Position numbers and translations under genes: made by a program. Of a DNA stretch of 34,133 bases, positions 17,974 through 25,683 are shown piece by piece. Origin of the DNA: Gammaproteobacteria bacterium (GTDB taxonomy: Bacteria > Pseudomonadota > Gammaproteobacteria > Steroidobacterales > Woeseiaceae); the NCBI GenBank assembly GCA_009937445.1, contig JAACFM010000017.1, positions 1 to 34,133 on the forward strand, given 5' to 3'. The notes beneath the pieces are model-generated. The model saw only the letters and a program-made list of their open reading frames with translations. It did not search any database and had not been told where the DNA came from. Within the stretch, counting starts at the first letter, position 1. Every line of letters starts with the position of its first letter.

Positions 17974-18555
17974 ATGGCCAAACTCTATTTCTACTATTCT
18001 TCGATGAACGCCGGTAAATCCACCGCGTTATTGCAATCCAGCTACAACTACAAAGAGCGCGGGATGAATACGCTCGTAATGGCTCCCAAGCTCGATGATC
18101 GCTACGGTGCCGGGAAGGTGACCTCGCGCATTGGCATTGAGACGGACGCAATCGTGTTCGTAAGAGAAGACGACTTATTCGCGGTGGTGGATGAGCACTG
18201 TCGCAAAGAACCGCTGCACTGCGTCCTGATCGACGAGGCGCAGTTTCTAACGCGTGACCAGGTGTTTCAGTTAAGTGATGTAACGGACAAATTGAATATT
18301 CCAGTGCTGGCTTACGGGTTGCGCACAGATTTTCAGGGCGAACCCTTTGAAGGCAGCAAGTACCTCCTGGCCTGGTCGGATAACCTGAAGGAACTCAAAG
18401 CAATTTGTCATTGCGGGAGTAAGGCGACAATGGTGTTGAGGCTGGATGGTGACGGCAACGCTGTGACGGTGGGTTCGCAGGTCGAAATCGGTGGCAACGA
18501 CCGCTACATTTCGATGTGTCGCAAGCACTTCAAAGATCAGTTCTTCGACAGGTAG
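17974..18555 (+). CDS. tdk: Thymidine kinase (type II)
   Basis: A 193-residue cytosolic enzyme that phosphorylates thymidine in the salvage of pyrimidine deoxynucleosides. The P-loop is SSMNAGKST (residues 9-17), the Walker B/catalytic glutamate segment is [10 protein letters not shown], and the substrate lasso begins at [12 protein letters not shown]. Zinc ligands C145 and C147 (ICHCG) and C182 and H185 (CRKHF) match the E. coli Tdk arrangement exactly. The chain is close to E. coli Tdk (205) in length and sequence. The ATG start gives the family N-terminus [17 protein letters not shown]. It converges with the AAA-FHA gene 15 bp away. Confidence 0.97.
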   Translation: MAKLYFYYSSMNAGKSTALLQSSYNYKERGMNTLVMAPKLDDRYGAGKVTSRIGIETDAIVFVREDDLFAVVDEHCRKEPLHCVLIDEAQFLTRDQVFQLSDVTDKLNIPVLAYGLRTDFQGEPFEGSKYLLAWSDNLKELKAICHCGSKATMVLRLDGDGNAVTVGSQVEIGGNDRYISMCRKHFKDQFFDR

Positions 18556-18570
18556 CCTCGGCCATCAGGT

Positions 18571-19851
18571 TCAAATGGTCGGCAGGTTTTCGCTAGCCGT
18601 TGGCAACAGTTCTGCATTTTCCCGCGCGAGCAAGTTACGCATATCTTCCAGGGTCTTCATGATTGCCGTGTCGGCGAAGTCCTCGCCATCAGGCTGGATA
18701 TGCGCTGTAGCGCAGGGATCATAGAACTTAATTCGATGATCACCCAGCGTTATGACGTCATCATGAATCAGGACATGATTGGACACTCTATTTGAGTTCA
18801 CGAACGTTCCGTTGGTGCTGTTGAGATCCATTAGCAGCGTCGAGGTGCCATCCCGAACCAGCAATACATGATGGCGGCTAACAAAACGATTGGGGATAGA
18901 GATGTCATTGTGTACTGATCGTCCGATCAGCGCCTGGGTCTTTTCCATTGTCAGGTCGCTTATGACGCTGCCGCTGTTGGATAAGACCAGTCGTGGTGGA
19001 GCTGGCGGGACAATGTTCTCCGGCTTGATTTCAGAATCGCTACAGTCTGCCCAGGTTCCAGCCGGTAATGCAGGGTGCTCAATGTTGGTGACCGCAACGG
19101 GCAGGGCGTTCGTCTGGGCCAGCGCCAGCAAGGCGACTCTGTCAGCGATGCCCGGCCAACCCCCCGATGCTCGCCAGATTTCTTGACATACTTCTTGCGG
19201 GAAGATCAACTCCGGGTCGTCGCTGCCCGCGGCCTGCAGTTTGCTGTAGAGGTAGTGACGCGTTTCTTCCGCGTTCATCGGACGCAGATGTAAGTCGTGG
19301 ATAATTCGTTTCGCGATGGGCGTCATCGCCTTGGTTGCGATGATCGACTGCAACGAGCGGTCACTGACCAGGACCAATTTCATGGCGCTAGAGGTGTGGC
19401 GAACCTTCAATTCCGCCAGCTCACACAGTGCACGTAAGGCGCTCGGGTTGAGCTCATGCGTATTTTCTATGATAAGCATTGGTGCTGCGTTAGACGTTGC
19501 CTGCTGCAGCACGAACATTCGCACAAGGCCCAATAGTTCGTTGGCCGAGCTCTGCCCGATGTCGTAACCGAATTGTCGGAGCACCGAAGCCAGCAGGTTG
19601 GTTGTATTCAGGCCCTTACCGTCAATCACAGCGACCGCAAAATCCTCAGGTAGCGCTTCTACAAAAGAACGGATTAGCGTCGACTTGCCCGATAAAGACG
19701 GGCCTTGCAGCAGTGCTGCGCCGTTTAGGTGGGTTTTGACATTATTTAGCGATTCTATTGCTGCTATTTTGGACGCGTACGCTATAATCGCCGGCGGCTT
19801 CCCGTGTGTAGGGAAGGGCTGTTCTGAAAGGCCGACTGCACCTAGTTCCAT
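18571..19851 (-). CDS. ExeA/GspA-like AAA ATPase fused to a C-terminal FHA domain
   Basis: A 426-residue protein in two parts. Residues 1-270 resemble the AAA ATPase of ExeA/GspA: an N-terminal GLSEQPFP motif, Walker A GPSLSGKS (50-57), the Walker B region MLIIENTHEL (125-134) and a winged C-lid. Where ExeA has LLIDEAQ, this has IIEN, so the Walker B acid and catalytic Glu are changed. About residues 295-380 form an FHA domain with the phosphothreonine-binding GRS, SRHH and NSTNGTFVN motifs. There is no transmembrane segment or peptidoglycan-binding domain, unlike ExeA. The FHA part suggests recruitment to a Thr-phosphorylated partner, but no Ser/Thr kinase is in the window. It is transcribed divergently from the ccm operon across a 264-bp gap. 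Confidence 0.85.
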   Translation of the reverse strand: MELGAVGLSEQPFPTHGKPPAIIAYASKIAAIESLNNVKTHLNGAALLQGPSLSGKSTLIRSFVEALPEDFAVAVIDGKGLNTTNLLASVLRQFGYDIGQSSANELLGLVRMFVLQQATSNAAPMLIIENTHELNPSALRALCELAELKVRHTSSAMKLVLVSDRSLQSIIATKAMTPIAKRIIHDLHLRPMNAEETRHYLYSKLQAAGSDDPELIFPQEVCQEIWRASGGWPGIADRVALLALAQTNALPVAVTNIEHPALPAGTWADCSDSEIKPENIVPPAPPRLVLSNSGSVISDLTMEKTQALIGRSVHNDISIPNRFVSRHHVLLVRDGTSTLLMDLNSTNGTFVNSNRVSNHVLIHDDVITLGDHRIKFYDPCATAHIQPDGEDFADTAIMKTLEDMRNLLARENAELLPTASENLPTI

Positions 19852-19925
19852 ACGTAGTAACCCGCAGACAGTTGGTTTGCGTTAAAATGTTATTGTCCGG
19901 TCTCGGTGATTTCTTTTGTGAAATA

Positions 19926-19938
19926 TTGACCCGGTCAA
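19926..19938. repeat. 13-base palindrome TTGACCCGGTCAA
   Basis: TTGACC and GGTCAA form a perfect six-base inverted repeat around one C. Each arm also reads as a near-consensus -35 box (TTGACC) in its own direction. It lies 75 bp before the AAA-FHA start and about 180 bp before ccmA, a plausible operator position for either unit. No matching -10 box at 16-18 bp was found on either strand. Confidence 0.4.
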
Positions 19939-20072
19939 CCAGTCTACGAGTCCGCTTTGGCTGTTGTAAACTGCAAATCTGTAAATCCTTATTTGTCAAA
20001 AGCACACAACATATTACTAGAATTAACATCGCATTAGATACATAACCATCTGATTAATAGGGATAAATCCTC

Positions 20073-20111
20073 ATGATTTTTCAACCGTCTGCTAACCGCG
20101 ACAGGGTGTAA
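20073..20111 (+). other. Possible 12-residue leader ORF before ccmA
   Basis: An ATG at 20073 opens a short frame, MIFQPSANRDRV, ending with TAA at 20109-20111, only four bases before the TTG start of ccmA and in a different frame. An AGGGA sits nine bases before this ATG, a better initiation site than that of ccmA itself. Ribosomes ending here could re-initiate at the TTG. It may equally be chance; nothing in the peptide suggests an attenuator, as there is no run of one amino acid. Confidence 0.3.
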
Positions 20112-20115
20112 GGTA

Positions 20116-20727
20116 TTGACTGCAAAGCTATCAGCCAACAACCTCACTTTGATTCGCGGTGAGAGCTGTCTATTTCAAGGCCTGGAGTTCGCGCTAAATC
20201 CTGGCGAGTTGCTGTTGCTCGAAGGGCAAAACGGCAGTGGCAAGACCAGCCTGATGCGGGCGATCGCAGGCATGTTGAGCCTTGAGTCGGGCGAGATATT
20301 CTGGAACGACATGCCGGTCAGCGGTCAGCGGCAGGAGTTTCATGGTGCGCTGGTCTGGCTTGCGCATCGAACCGGCCTCAAGGGCGATTTGACGCTTGTC
20401 GAAAATCTGCGTTTCGAGGGCTCGCTGCGTCGCCAGGCGAAAACTGATCCGGAAGTTATTTACGAGCGGCTCGGCATTACCCGATTGAAGCGATTGGCTT
20501 TGCGCTCTCTATCGGCCGGGCAGCAGCGGCGGGTGGCTCTGGCCAGGATGCTAATGGCCGCCGTTCCTTTGTGGCTGATGGATGAGCCGTTTACGAATCT
20601 GGACCGCGAAGGGCGGCAGTTGGTTATGGATTTGACCCAGGAGCATCTCGAACGCGGCGGAATGTGTGTCATGGCTGCCCATCAGGACATCAAAATAGCA
20701 TCGCCGATTGTAAGGGTGCGCCTGTAA
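20116..20727 (+). CDS. ccmA: Cytochrome c maturation ATPase CcmA
   Basis: A 203-residue ABC ATPase, the cytoplasmic subunit of CcmAB. It releases haem-loaded CcmE from the CcmC complex during cytochrome c biogenesis. The motifs are Walker A EGQNGSGKT (residues 36-44), ABC signature LSAGQQRRVALARM, Walker B LWLMDEPFTNLD and switch histidine in MAAHQD. The start is a TTG. In-frame upstream codons contain no ATG or GTG before a TGA, and the family N-terminus begins here, so the TTG is well supported. It is the first gene of the ccm operon and overlaps ccmB by one base (TAATG). Confidence 0.96.
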   Translation: MTAKLSANNLTLIRGESCLFQGLEFALNPGELLLLEGQNGSGKTSLMRAIAGMLSLESGEIFWNDMPVSGQRQEFHGALVWLAHRTGLKGDLTLVENLRFEGSLRRQAKTDPEVIYERLGITRLKRLALRSLSAGQQRRVALARMLMAAVPLWLMDEPFTNLDREGRQLVMDLTQEHLERGGMCVMAAHQDIKIASPIVRVRL

Positions 20728-21425
20728 TGGACTCTTCAAACTTGCAACAACCGGGTATTTTCGCCGGATTGCTGGCGATTATCCGCCGCGACCTGCTGCT
20801 CGCGTGGAAAAGGCCAGGCGACGTGCTCAATCCCTTGTTCTTTTTCGCGATGGTCTGCACGCTATTTCCGCTGGCCGTCGGCCCCAGCGCAGAGCAGTTG
20901 ACCTTCAGCGGGCCTGGCGTGCTGTGGGTCGCGGCTCTGCTATCTACATTGTTGTCGCTTAACTCACTGTTTATGTCGGACTACGAGGACGGCAGTCTTG
21001 ATCAAATGCTGGTCAGTCCGCAGCCATTGCCCGTGCTGGCCCTGGGCAAGACGATCGCTCACTGGTTGATCAGTGGATTCCCTCTGGTGCTGATTTCACC
21101 GCTACTGGCGATGACCTACAGAATGCCGTCAGCGGTGATGGGTATCCTGATGCTGACATTGTTGCTGGGTACAATCTCCTTGAGTTTGCTCGGTTCCATC
21201 GGCGCGGCGCTTACCGTGGGCTTGCACCGCGGCACCGCTTTACTTAGCCTCCTGATCTTGCCGCTCGCGATGCCGATACTGCTGCTGGGCGCGAACACCG
21301 TTTCACTTGCTGCGGCCAATGATGTTTATGGCACCGGTATTTGGGCGCTGGGCGCCTATGCAATAGCATCCATTTCACTGGCGCCGTATGCAACGGCTGC
21401 CGCCCTACGAATTAGTAACGAGTAG
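20727..21425 (+). CDS. ccmB: Haem exporter permease CcmB
   Basis: A 232-residue inner-membrane protein with six helices, the membrane partner of CcmA. The N-terminal FAGLLAIIRRDLLLAWKRPGD and FFFAMVCTLFPLAVGP, the loop MSDYEDGSLDQMLVSPQPLP and the GSIGAALTVGLHRGTALLSL segment are characteristic. The length is typical (E. coli 220). The ATG at 20727 shares its first base with the ccmA stop; the frame is open upstream but that part is shadow. Nine bases separate it from ccmC. Confidence 0.95.
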   Translation: MDSSNLQQPGIFAGLLAIIRRDLLLAWKRPGDVLNPLFFFAMVCTLFPLAVGPSAEQLTFSGPGVLWVAALLSTLLSLNSLFMSDYEDGSLDQMLVSPQPLPVLALGKTIAHWLISGFPLVLISPLLAMTYRMPSAVMGILMLTLLLGTISLSLLGSIGAALTVGLHRGTALLSLLILPLAMPILLLGANTVSLAAANDVYGTGIWALGAYAIASISLAPYATAAALRISNE

Positions 21426-21434
21426 AATTACCTT

Positions 21435-22181
21435 ATGTGGAAATTTTTTCATCAGATGGCATCTCCGCCATATTTTTACCGCCTTGCCGCGACGCTTATT
21501 CCCTGGTTCGCTATTCCTGGCCTAATACTCATCGCTTACGGCGCCTATGCCGGGTTGTTTCTCGTATCGATGGATTACCAGCAGGGTGACGCCTTCAGAA
21601 TCATTTACGTGCATGTACCATCGGCCTATTTGTCGATGATGGCCTATATGATGATGGCCGTCGGTGGCGGCATTGGCCTCATCTGGCGTTTGAAGCTGGC
21701 GCATGCGGTGGGCGCTGCTGCCGCGCCGCTCGGTGCAGCCTTTACATTTCTTGCCCTCGTCACCGGATCCATTTGGGGGCGCCCGATGTGGGGCACGTGG
21801 TGGGAGTGGGGTGACCCGCGTCTGACGTCCGAACTCATTTTGCTGTTTCTGTATTTCGGCTATATGGCGCTACGTTCTTCTATTGATGACACCGCAAAAG
21901 CGGACAAGGCGAGTGCGGTTCTGGCGCTGGTTGGCGTTGTCAATGTGGTTATCGTCCACTTCTCAGTCGAGTGGTGGAGTTCGTTGCATCAGGGTCAGAC
22001 GGTCTTCAAGAAAGGCACGATGGATGCGGATATGAGAATTCCGCTGTTTGCAATGCTCATAGGATTCAGCTTCGTTTTTGGTGCGATGTTGTTAAGACGC
22101 CTCAGAACCGAGGTGCTGTTTCGCGAAAGACGCACCCGTTGGGTTCGTGAGTTAGTACTTTCCCCAGAAGGAGGCAAGTAA
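21435..22181 (+). CDS. ccmC: Haem-handling protein CcmC
   Basis: A 248-residue inner-membrane protein with six helices that presents haem to CcmE. It has the tryptophan-rich WWD-type motif GTWWEWGDPRLTSELILLF at about residues 119-137. The two flanking periplasmic histidines that ligate haem are visible in YVHVPSAY (near residue 60) and in SLHQGQT (near residue 184). The N-terminus WKFFHQMASPPYFYRLA is typical of the family. Its stop TAA shares a base with the ccmD ATG. Confidence 0.96.
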   Translation: MWKFFHQMASPPYFYRLAATLIPWFAIPGLILIAYGAYAGLFLVSMDYQQGDAFRIIYVHVPSAYLSMMAYMMMAVGGGIGLIWRLKLAHAVGAAAAPLGAAFTFLALVTGSIWGRPMWGTWWEWGDPRLTSELILLFLYFGYMALRSSIDDTAKADKASAVLALVGVVNVVIVHFSVEWWSSLHQGQTVFKKGTMDADMRIPLFAMLIGFSFVFGAMLLRRLRTEVLFRERRTRWVRELVLSPEGGK

Positions 22182-22342
22182 TGGAGGCATTAGCGATGGG
22201 CGGCTACGGCGCTTACGTATGGAGTTGCTTCGGCCTCGCATTTATCGTCACCGTGGTGATTGAATGGCGGGGAAGGGTTCGCCACAATGAAATTTACCGT
22301 GATATTGAAGTACGCATTAAAGCACTAGAGGAACGTGAATGA
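22181..22342 (+). CDS. ccmD: Haem exporter accessory protein CcmD
   Basis: A 53-residue single-helix protein, the small adaptor that holds CcmE to CcmC and helps release holo-CcmE. It begins MEALAMGGYGAYVWSCFGLA, has one membrane helix at about residues 12-28, then a basic and charged tail ending in IKALEERE. The aromatic GGYGAYVW before the helix is the usual CcmD hallmark. It starts on the last base of the ccmC stop (TAATG) and its stop overlaps ccmE as ATGA. Its position between ccmC and ccmE settles the identification. Confidence 0.92.
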   Translation: MEALAMGGYGAYVWSCFGLAFIVTVVIEWRGRVRHNEIYRDIEVRIKALEERE

Positions 22343-22812
22343 AGCCAAGACAACAACGCATGCTCGCCGTGGGACTGGCCGTGGTCGGCGTAGCCGTCGC
22401 AGCAGGCCTGACGCTACGGGCGTTCGAGGAAAACATGATGTTTTTCGTAGAAATTTCCGATGTCATCGCCGGTGAATACCCGAGTGAAAGGAACTTCCGA
22501 ATCGGTGGTCTGGTCGTTGCTGACAGTATCCAACGCGAGGAAGGCTCTCTGGATTTGCGTTTCAGTGTGACGGACACACGCTGTGAACTTGACGTCAGCT
22601 ATACCGGTGTATTACCCGATTTGTTCCGGGAAGGACAGGGTGTCGTGGCGCACGGACGCATGGCTGATAACGACCTTTTCATCGCCGACAAGATTCTCGC
22701 GAAACATGACGAAAATTACATGGCGCCCGAAGTCGCAGAATCCTTGGGTAAGCATGTCCAGGACCAGACTGCTTCTTTAGGCGGTCGCTCATCGGAGTGT
22801 GAAACAGGATGA
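22339..22812 (+). CDS. ccmE: Haem chaperone CcmE
   Basis: A 157-residue membrane-anchored periplasmic haem chaperone. The N-terminus is basic (MKPRQQR), followed by one helix (MLAVGLAVVGVAVAAGLTL) and an OB-fold domain. The covalent haem site is intact: H123 in LAKHDENYMAPEV, with Y127 as the axial-ligand tyrosine, in the H-DEN-Y spacing of E. coli (H130/Y134). The usual MPPEV is MAPEV here. The C-terminal tail after residue 135 is short and polar. It overlaps ccmF as ATGA. Confidence 0.96.
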   Translation: MKPRQQRMLAVGLAVVGVAVAAGLTLRAFEENMMFFVEISDVIAGEYPSERNFRIGGLVVADSIQREEGSLDLRFSVTDTRCELDVSYTGVLPDLFREGQGVVAHGRMADNDLFIADKILAKHDENYMAPEVAESLGKHVQDQTASLGGRSSECETG

Positions 22813-24731
22813 TTCCAGAGATTGGCCACTTCGCGTTGATTCTCGCGCTGGCGCTGGCCGCATGCCAGGCTGTATTGCCGCTGCTGGGGGCGCATCGAGA
22901 CGATGCGGCCCTCATGTCGGTCGCTCGCTATGCGACGTTTGGGCACTTCCTGTTCGTCGCAATATCCTTTGTGTGTCTGACGATCGCATTTTTAAGCGAT
23001 GATTTCTCAGTCTTGTACGTTGCTAATCATTCGCAGCTGGCCTTGCCAACACAGTATAAAATATCCGCCGTCTGGAGTGCCCACGAAGGGTCATTGCTGA
23101 TGTGGATATTGCTGCTGGCCGGCTGGACAGCCGCCGTCGCCCAGTTCAGATCAGATATGCCGGATAAACTGGTTGCGCGCGTGATAGGCGTACTCGGACT
23201 TCTTTCGATTGGCTTCCTGCTGTTCGCCCTGCTGACATCGAATCCATTCGACCGCCTGATACCGGCAGCAATGGATGGTGGTGACCTGAATCCCTTGCTG
23301 CAAGATCCGGGACTCGCCATTCACCCGCCGTTACTTTACGTCGGCTACGTGGGTTTCTCGGTCGCCTTTGCGTTCGCGATTGCCGCAATGCTCAGTGGCG
23401 ACCTCGACGAGAACTGGGCCAGGTGGACTCGGCCCTGGACCGTTGTCGCGTGGTTGTTTCTCACGATGGGTATTGCACTCGGTAGCTGGTGGGCTTACTA
23501 CGAATTGGGTTGGGGTGGCTGGTGGTTCTGGGATCCGGTTGAGAACGCCTCGTTCATGCCATGGTTAATGGGCACCGCCTTGATTCACTCTTTGGCGGTG
23601 ACAGAACGCAGGGGCTTATTTAAGAGTTGGACTTTGCTTCTCGCGATTTCGACGTTTTCCTTAAGTCTTCTTGGCACGTTCCTGGTGCGGTCCGGCATCA
23701 TCGTTTCGGTGCATGCATTTGCTACTGATCCGACCCGCGGATTTTTCATACTGGCGTTTCTGGCCGTTGTGGTGATCGGTGCATTGGCACTGTACGCCTG
23801 GCGAGCACCCGCACTCGATTCGACAGCCGGATTCAATGCGGCATCGAGAGAAACGTTCCTGCTTCTGAATAATGTACTGCTCGTGGTTGCGACGACCCTG
23901 GTCTTGCTGGGCACACTCGCACCGTTGATCGTTGAAATGCTCAACGGCGGAAAGATTTCAATCGGCCCGCCATGGTTCGAAGTGGCATTTCTCATCCCGA
24001 TGATTCCTTTGGTGTTCTTGATGGGCTTTGGCATGCACACTGCCTGGCGAAAACAAAACGAAGGGGTCTGGTTTAAAGTACTGAAGATTCCCGCTATAGC
24101 AGCGATTGTCATCGGCGTCGTATTGCCGTTGCTTTTTTACGGCCGCGTCAGTTTGATGTTGGTTGTCGGATGTACTGCTGCTGTCTGGGTCGTCGCTACT
24201 GCATTGGTACAGCCATACAGGTCTTGGCGCCGCAAGGACGGCGCGGCGGGAATCACCCGTTCGGCACTTGGTATGTCGATCGCTCACCTTGGTATGGGCC
24301 TGTTTGTTCTCGGCGCAACCATTGTATCGGCATTTGGTATCGAGTCGGACCGGGCGATGAGGATCGGCGAGACGCTGGAGGTTGCAGATCTGCAATTTCA
24401 GCTGCGCGAATTGCGAGAGGTCCAAGGCCCCAATTACACAGCAATAGAAGCAGTGGTTGAGGTTCGTGATGGTGCGGAATTTATCGCCACTGTGCGGCCA
24501 CAGAAACGCCAATACCTCGTGCAGAAAAACTGGATGACTGAAGCTGGCATTCACCCCACCTGGAATAAGGACCTATTCATCGCACTCGGTGATCAACTGG
24601 GTGACGGCTCATGGAGTGTGCGTATTCAATACAAGCCGATGATTCGATTTCTCTGGATTGGCGCGTTTGTTATGGCACTGGGTGGCATGGTTTCAGTCTC
24701 GGACCGTCGTTACAGGAAATCTAAAAAATGA
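22809..24731 (+). CDS. ccmF: Cytochrome c haem lyase subunit CcmF
   Basis: A 640-residue inner-membrane protein with about fifteen helices, the core of the haem lyase that joins haem from CcmE to the CxxCH cysteines of apocytochromes. The WWD domain GWGGWWFWDPVENASFMPWL is at about residues 234-254. Conserved periplasmic histidines lie in ALIHSL and in HAFATDPTRG. The C-terminal part has a large periplasmic loop before the last helix (FLWIGAFVMALGGMVSVSDRR). Length is usual (E. coli 647). Its stop overlaps ccmG as ATGA. Confidence 0.97.
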   Translation: MIPEIGHFALILALALAACQAVLPLLGAHRDDAALMSVARYATFGHFLFVAISFVCLTIAFLSDDFSVLYVANHSQLALPTQYKISAVWSAHEGSLLMWILLLAGWTAAVAQFRSDMPDKLVARVIGVLGLLSIGFLLFALLTSNPFDRLIPAAMDGGDLNPLLQDPGLAIHPPLLYVGYVGFSVAFAFAIAAMLSGDLDENWARWTRPWTVVAWLFLTMGIALGSWWAYYELGWGGWWFWDPVENASFMPWLMGTALIHSLAVTERRGLFKSWTLLLAISTFSLSLLGTFLVRSGIIVSVHAFATDPTRGFFILAFLAVVVIGALALYAWRAPALDSTAGFNAASRETFLLLNNVLLVVATTLVLLGTLAPLIVEMLNGGKISIGPPWFEVAFLIPMIPLVFLMGFGMHTAWRKQNEGVWFKVLKIPAIAAIVIGVVLPLLFYGRVSLMLVVGCTAAVWVVATALVQPYRSWRRKDGAAGITRSALGMSIAHLGMGLFVLGATIVSAFGIESDRAMRIGETLEVADLQFQLRELREVQGPNYTAIEAVVEVRDGAEFIATVRPQKRQYLVQKNWMTEAGIHPTWNKDLFIALGDQLGDGSWSVRIQYKPMIRFLWIGAFVMALGGMVSVSDRRYRKSKK

Positions 24732-25252
24732 ACAGGTTCTTACTACCGCTGGTGGCAGTGGTCATTATGATCCCTATTATGATTTTGGGTTTGCAAAGTG
24801 ATCCATCGAAATTGCCATCCCAATACATCGGTAAGCCCGCTCCCGAATTCAGTTTGCCGACGCTAATGGATCCATCGAAAACATTCAGCACAGCTGATTT
24901 GAAGGGCCAGATTTCGCTCGTCAATATTTGGGCAACCTGGTGCGGTGGGTGTCGCACAGAGCATGGCTTCCTGATGGAGTTGGCCCGCACCAATACCATC
25001 CCGATCTACGCGATAGATTGGCGCGACAAACGTCCGGAGGCGCTTAACTTTATGAACCAGTTAGGCAATCCCTACGTTGCGTCAGGTTTCGATGAGGACG
25101 GGCGGGTCGGAATCGACTGGGGTGCATACGGAGCGCCGGAAACCTTTCTGATCGATGCTGACGGCATTGTTGTCTATCGTTTTACAGGCCCTCTGAATCG
25201 TGCTCTGTGGGAGCAGGAGTTTGTGCCGCGTATAGCGGAGCTGCAAGAATGA
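24728..25252 (+). CDS. ccmG: Periplasmic thioredoxin-like protein CcmG/DsbE
   Basis: A 174-residue protein with an N-terminal membrane anchor (residues 4-21) and a thioredoxin fold, which reduces apocytochrome c cysteines before haem ligation. The active site is WATWCGGCRTEH with cysteines C72 and C75. The family cis-proline is in YGAPETFLID. The pair between the cysteines is Gly-Gly, whereas CcmG proteins usually have residues such as Pro-Thr, Pro-Ser or Val-Glu there. The downstream acidic residues expected in CcmG appear as IDWRDKRPE. It overlaps ccmH as ATGA. Confidence 0.95.
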   Translation: MNRFLLPLVAVVIMIPIMILGLQSDPSKLPSQYIGKPAPEFSLPTLMDPSKTFSTADLKGQISLVNIWATWCGGCRTEHGFLMELARTNTIPIYAIDWRDKRPEALNFMNQLGNPYVASGFDEDGRVGIDWGAYGAPETFLIDADGIVVYRFTGPLNRALWEQEFVPRIAELQE

Positions 25253-25683
25253 TGAAACGAATCGCAGTTGTTCTTTCTTTTTGCCTGTTGACGATGTCCG
25301 CTTTCGCAATCGACTCTGAAAAGGCCTTCGACGACCCGGCGCTGCAGGCGCGCTATGACAAGCTGGTCGCAGAGGTTCGTTGTGTCACGTGTCAGAACCA
25401 GAACATAAAAGACTCAAATGCCTTCATCGCCTCAGATCTGCGTCGGGAGATTCGACGCATGATTGGCGAGGGAAAAAGTAATGAAGAAATTAAGGATTTT
25501 TTGGTGACGCGTTACGGTGACTTTGTACTCTATCGACCGCGTTTTGAGGGAAAAACACTGGTGTTATGGATCGCTCCATTCCTGCTGGTTTTGTTTGGCG
25601 GAATCGCGATGGTAAGAGTGGTGCGTCATCGCATGACAATGCCGTTGGATGGTGAATCGAACGGTAATGGAGGCGCTCAATGA
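25249..25683 (+). CDS. ccmH: Cytochrome c maturation thiol protein CcmH
   Basis: A 144-residue protein with a signal peptide cleaved near residue 20 (MSAFA-ID), a three-helix periplasmic domain carrying the redox motif VRCVTCQNQN with C45 and C48, and a C-terminal membrane helix (VLWIAPFLLVLFGGIAMVRV). CcmH holds apocytochrome in the haem lyase and exchanges thiols with CcmG. The short form plus separate ccmI is the arrangement in Pseudomonas and most gammaproteobacteria, unlike the fused CcmH of E. coli. The ATG at 25249 overlaps the ccmG stop; the next ATG at 25252 is nearly equivalent. Confidence 0.95.
   Translation: MMKRIAVVLSFCLLTMSAFAIDSEKAFDDPALQARYDKLVAEVRCVTCQNQNIKDSNAFIASDLRREIRRMIGEGKSNEEIKDFLVTRYGDFVLYRPRFEGKTLVLWIAPFLLVLFGGIAMVRVVRHRMTMPLDGESNGNGGAQ

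Larger units (their letters stand above)
19852..20115. promoter_or_regulatory. AT-rich intergenic region between the AAA-FHA gene and ccmA
   Basis: This 264-bp gap must hold the promoters of two divergent units, the AAA-FHA gene and the ccm operon. It is visibly richer in A and T than its surroundings from about 19960 onward. It contains the 13-base palindrome at 19926-19938 and the small ORF at 20073-20111, each listed separately. I could not assign confident -35/-10 pairs; candidate boxes in the 19995-20035 stretch are weak. Confidence 0.5.

Noticed and set aside
19783-19788. TATAAT on the plus strand as a promoter for ccm
   Set aside because: It is inside the AAA-FHA gene, over 300 bp from ccmA, and the nearest -35-like box is 19 bp away and poor.
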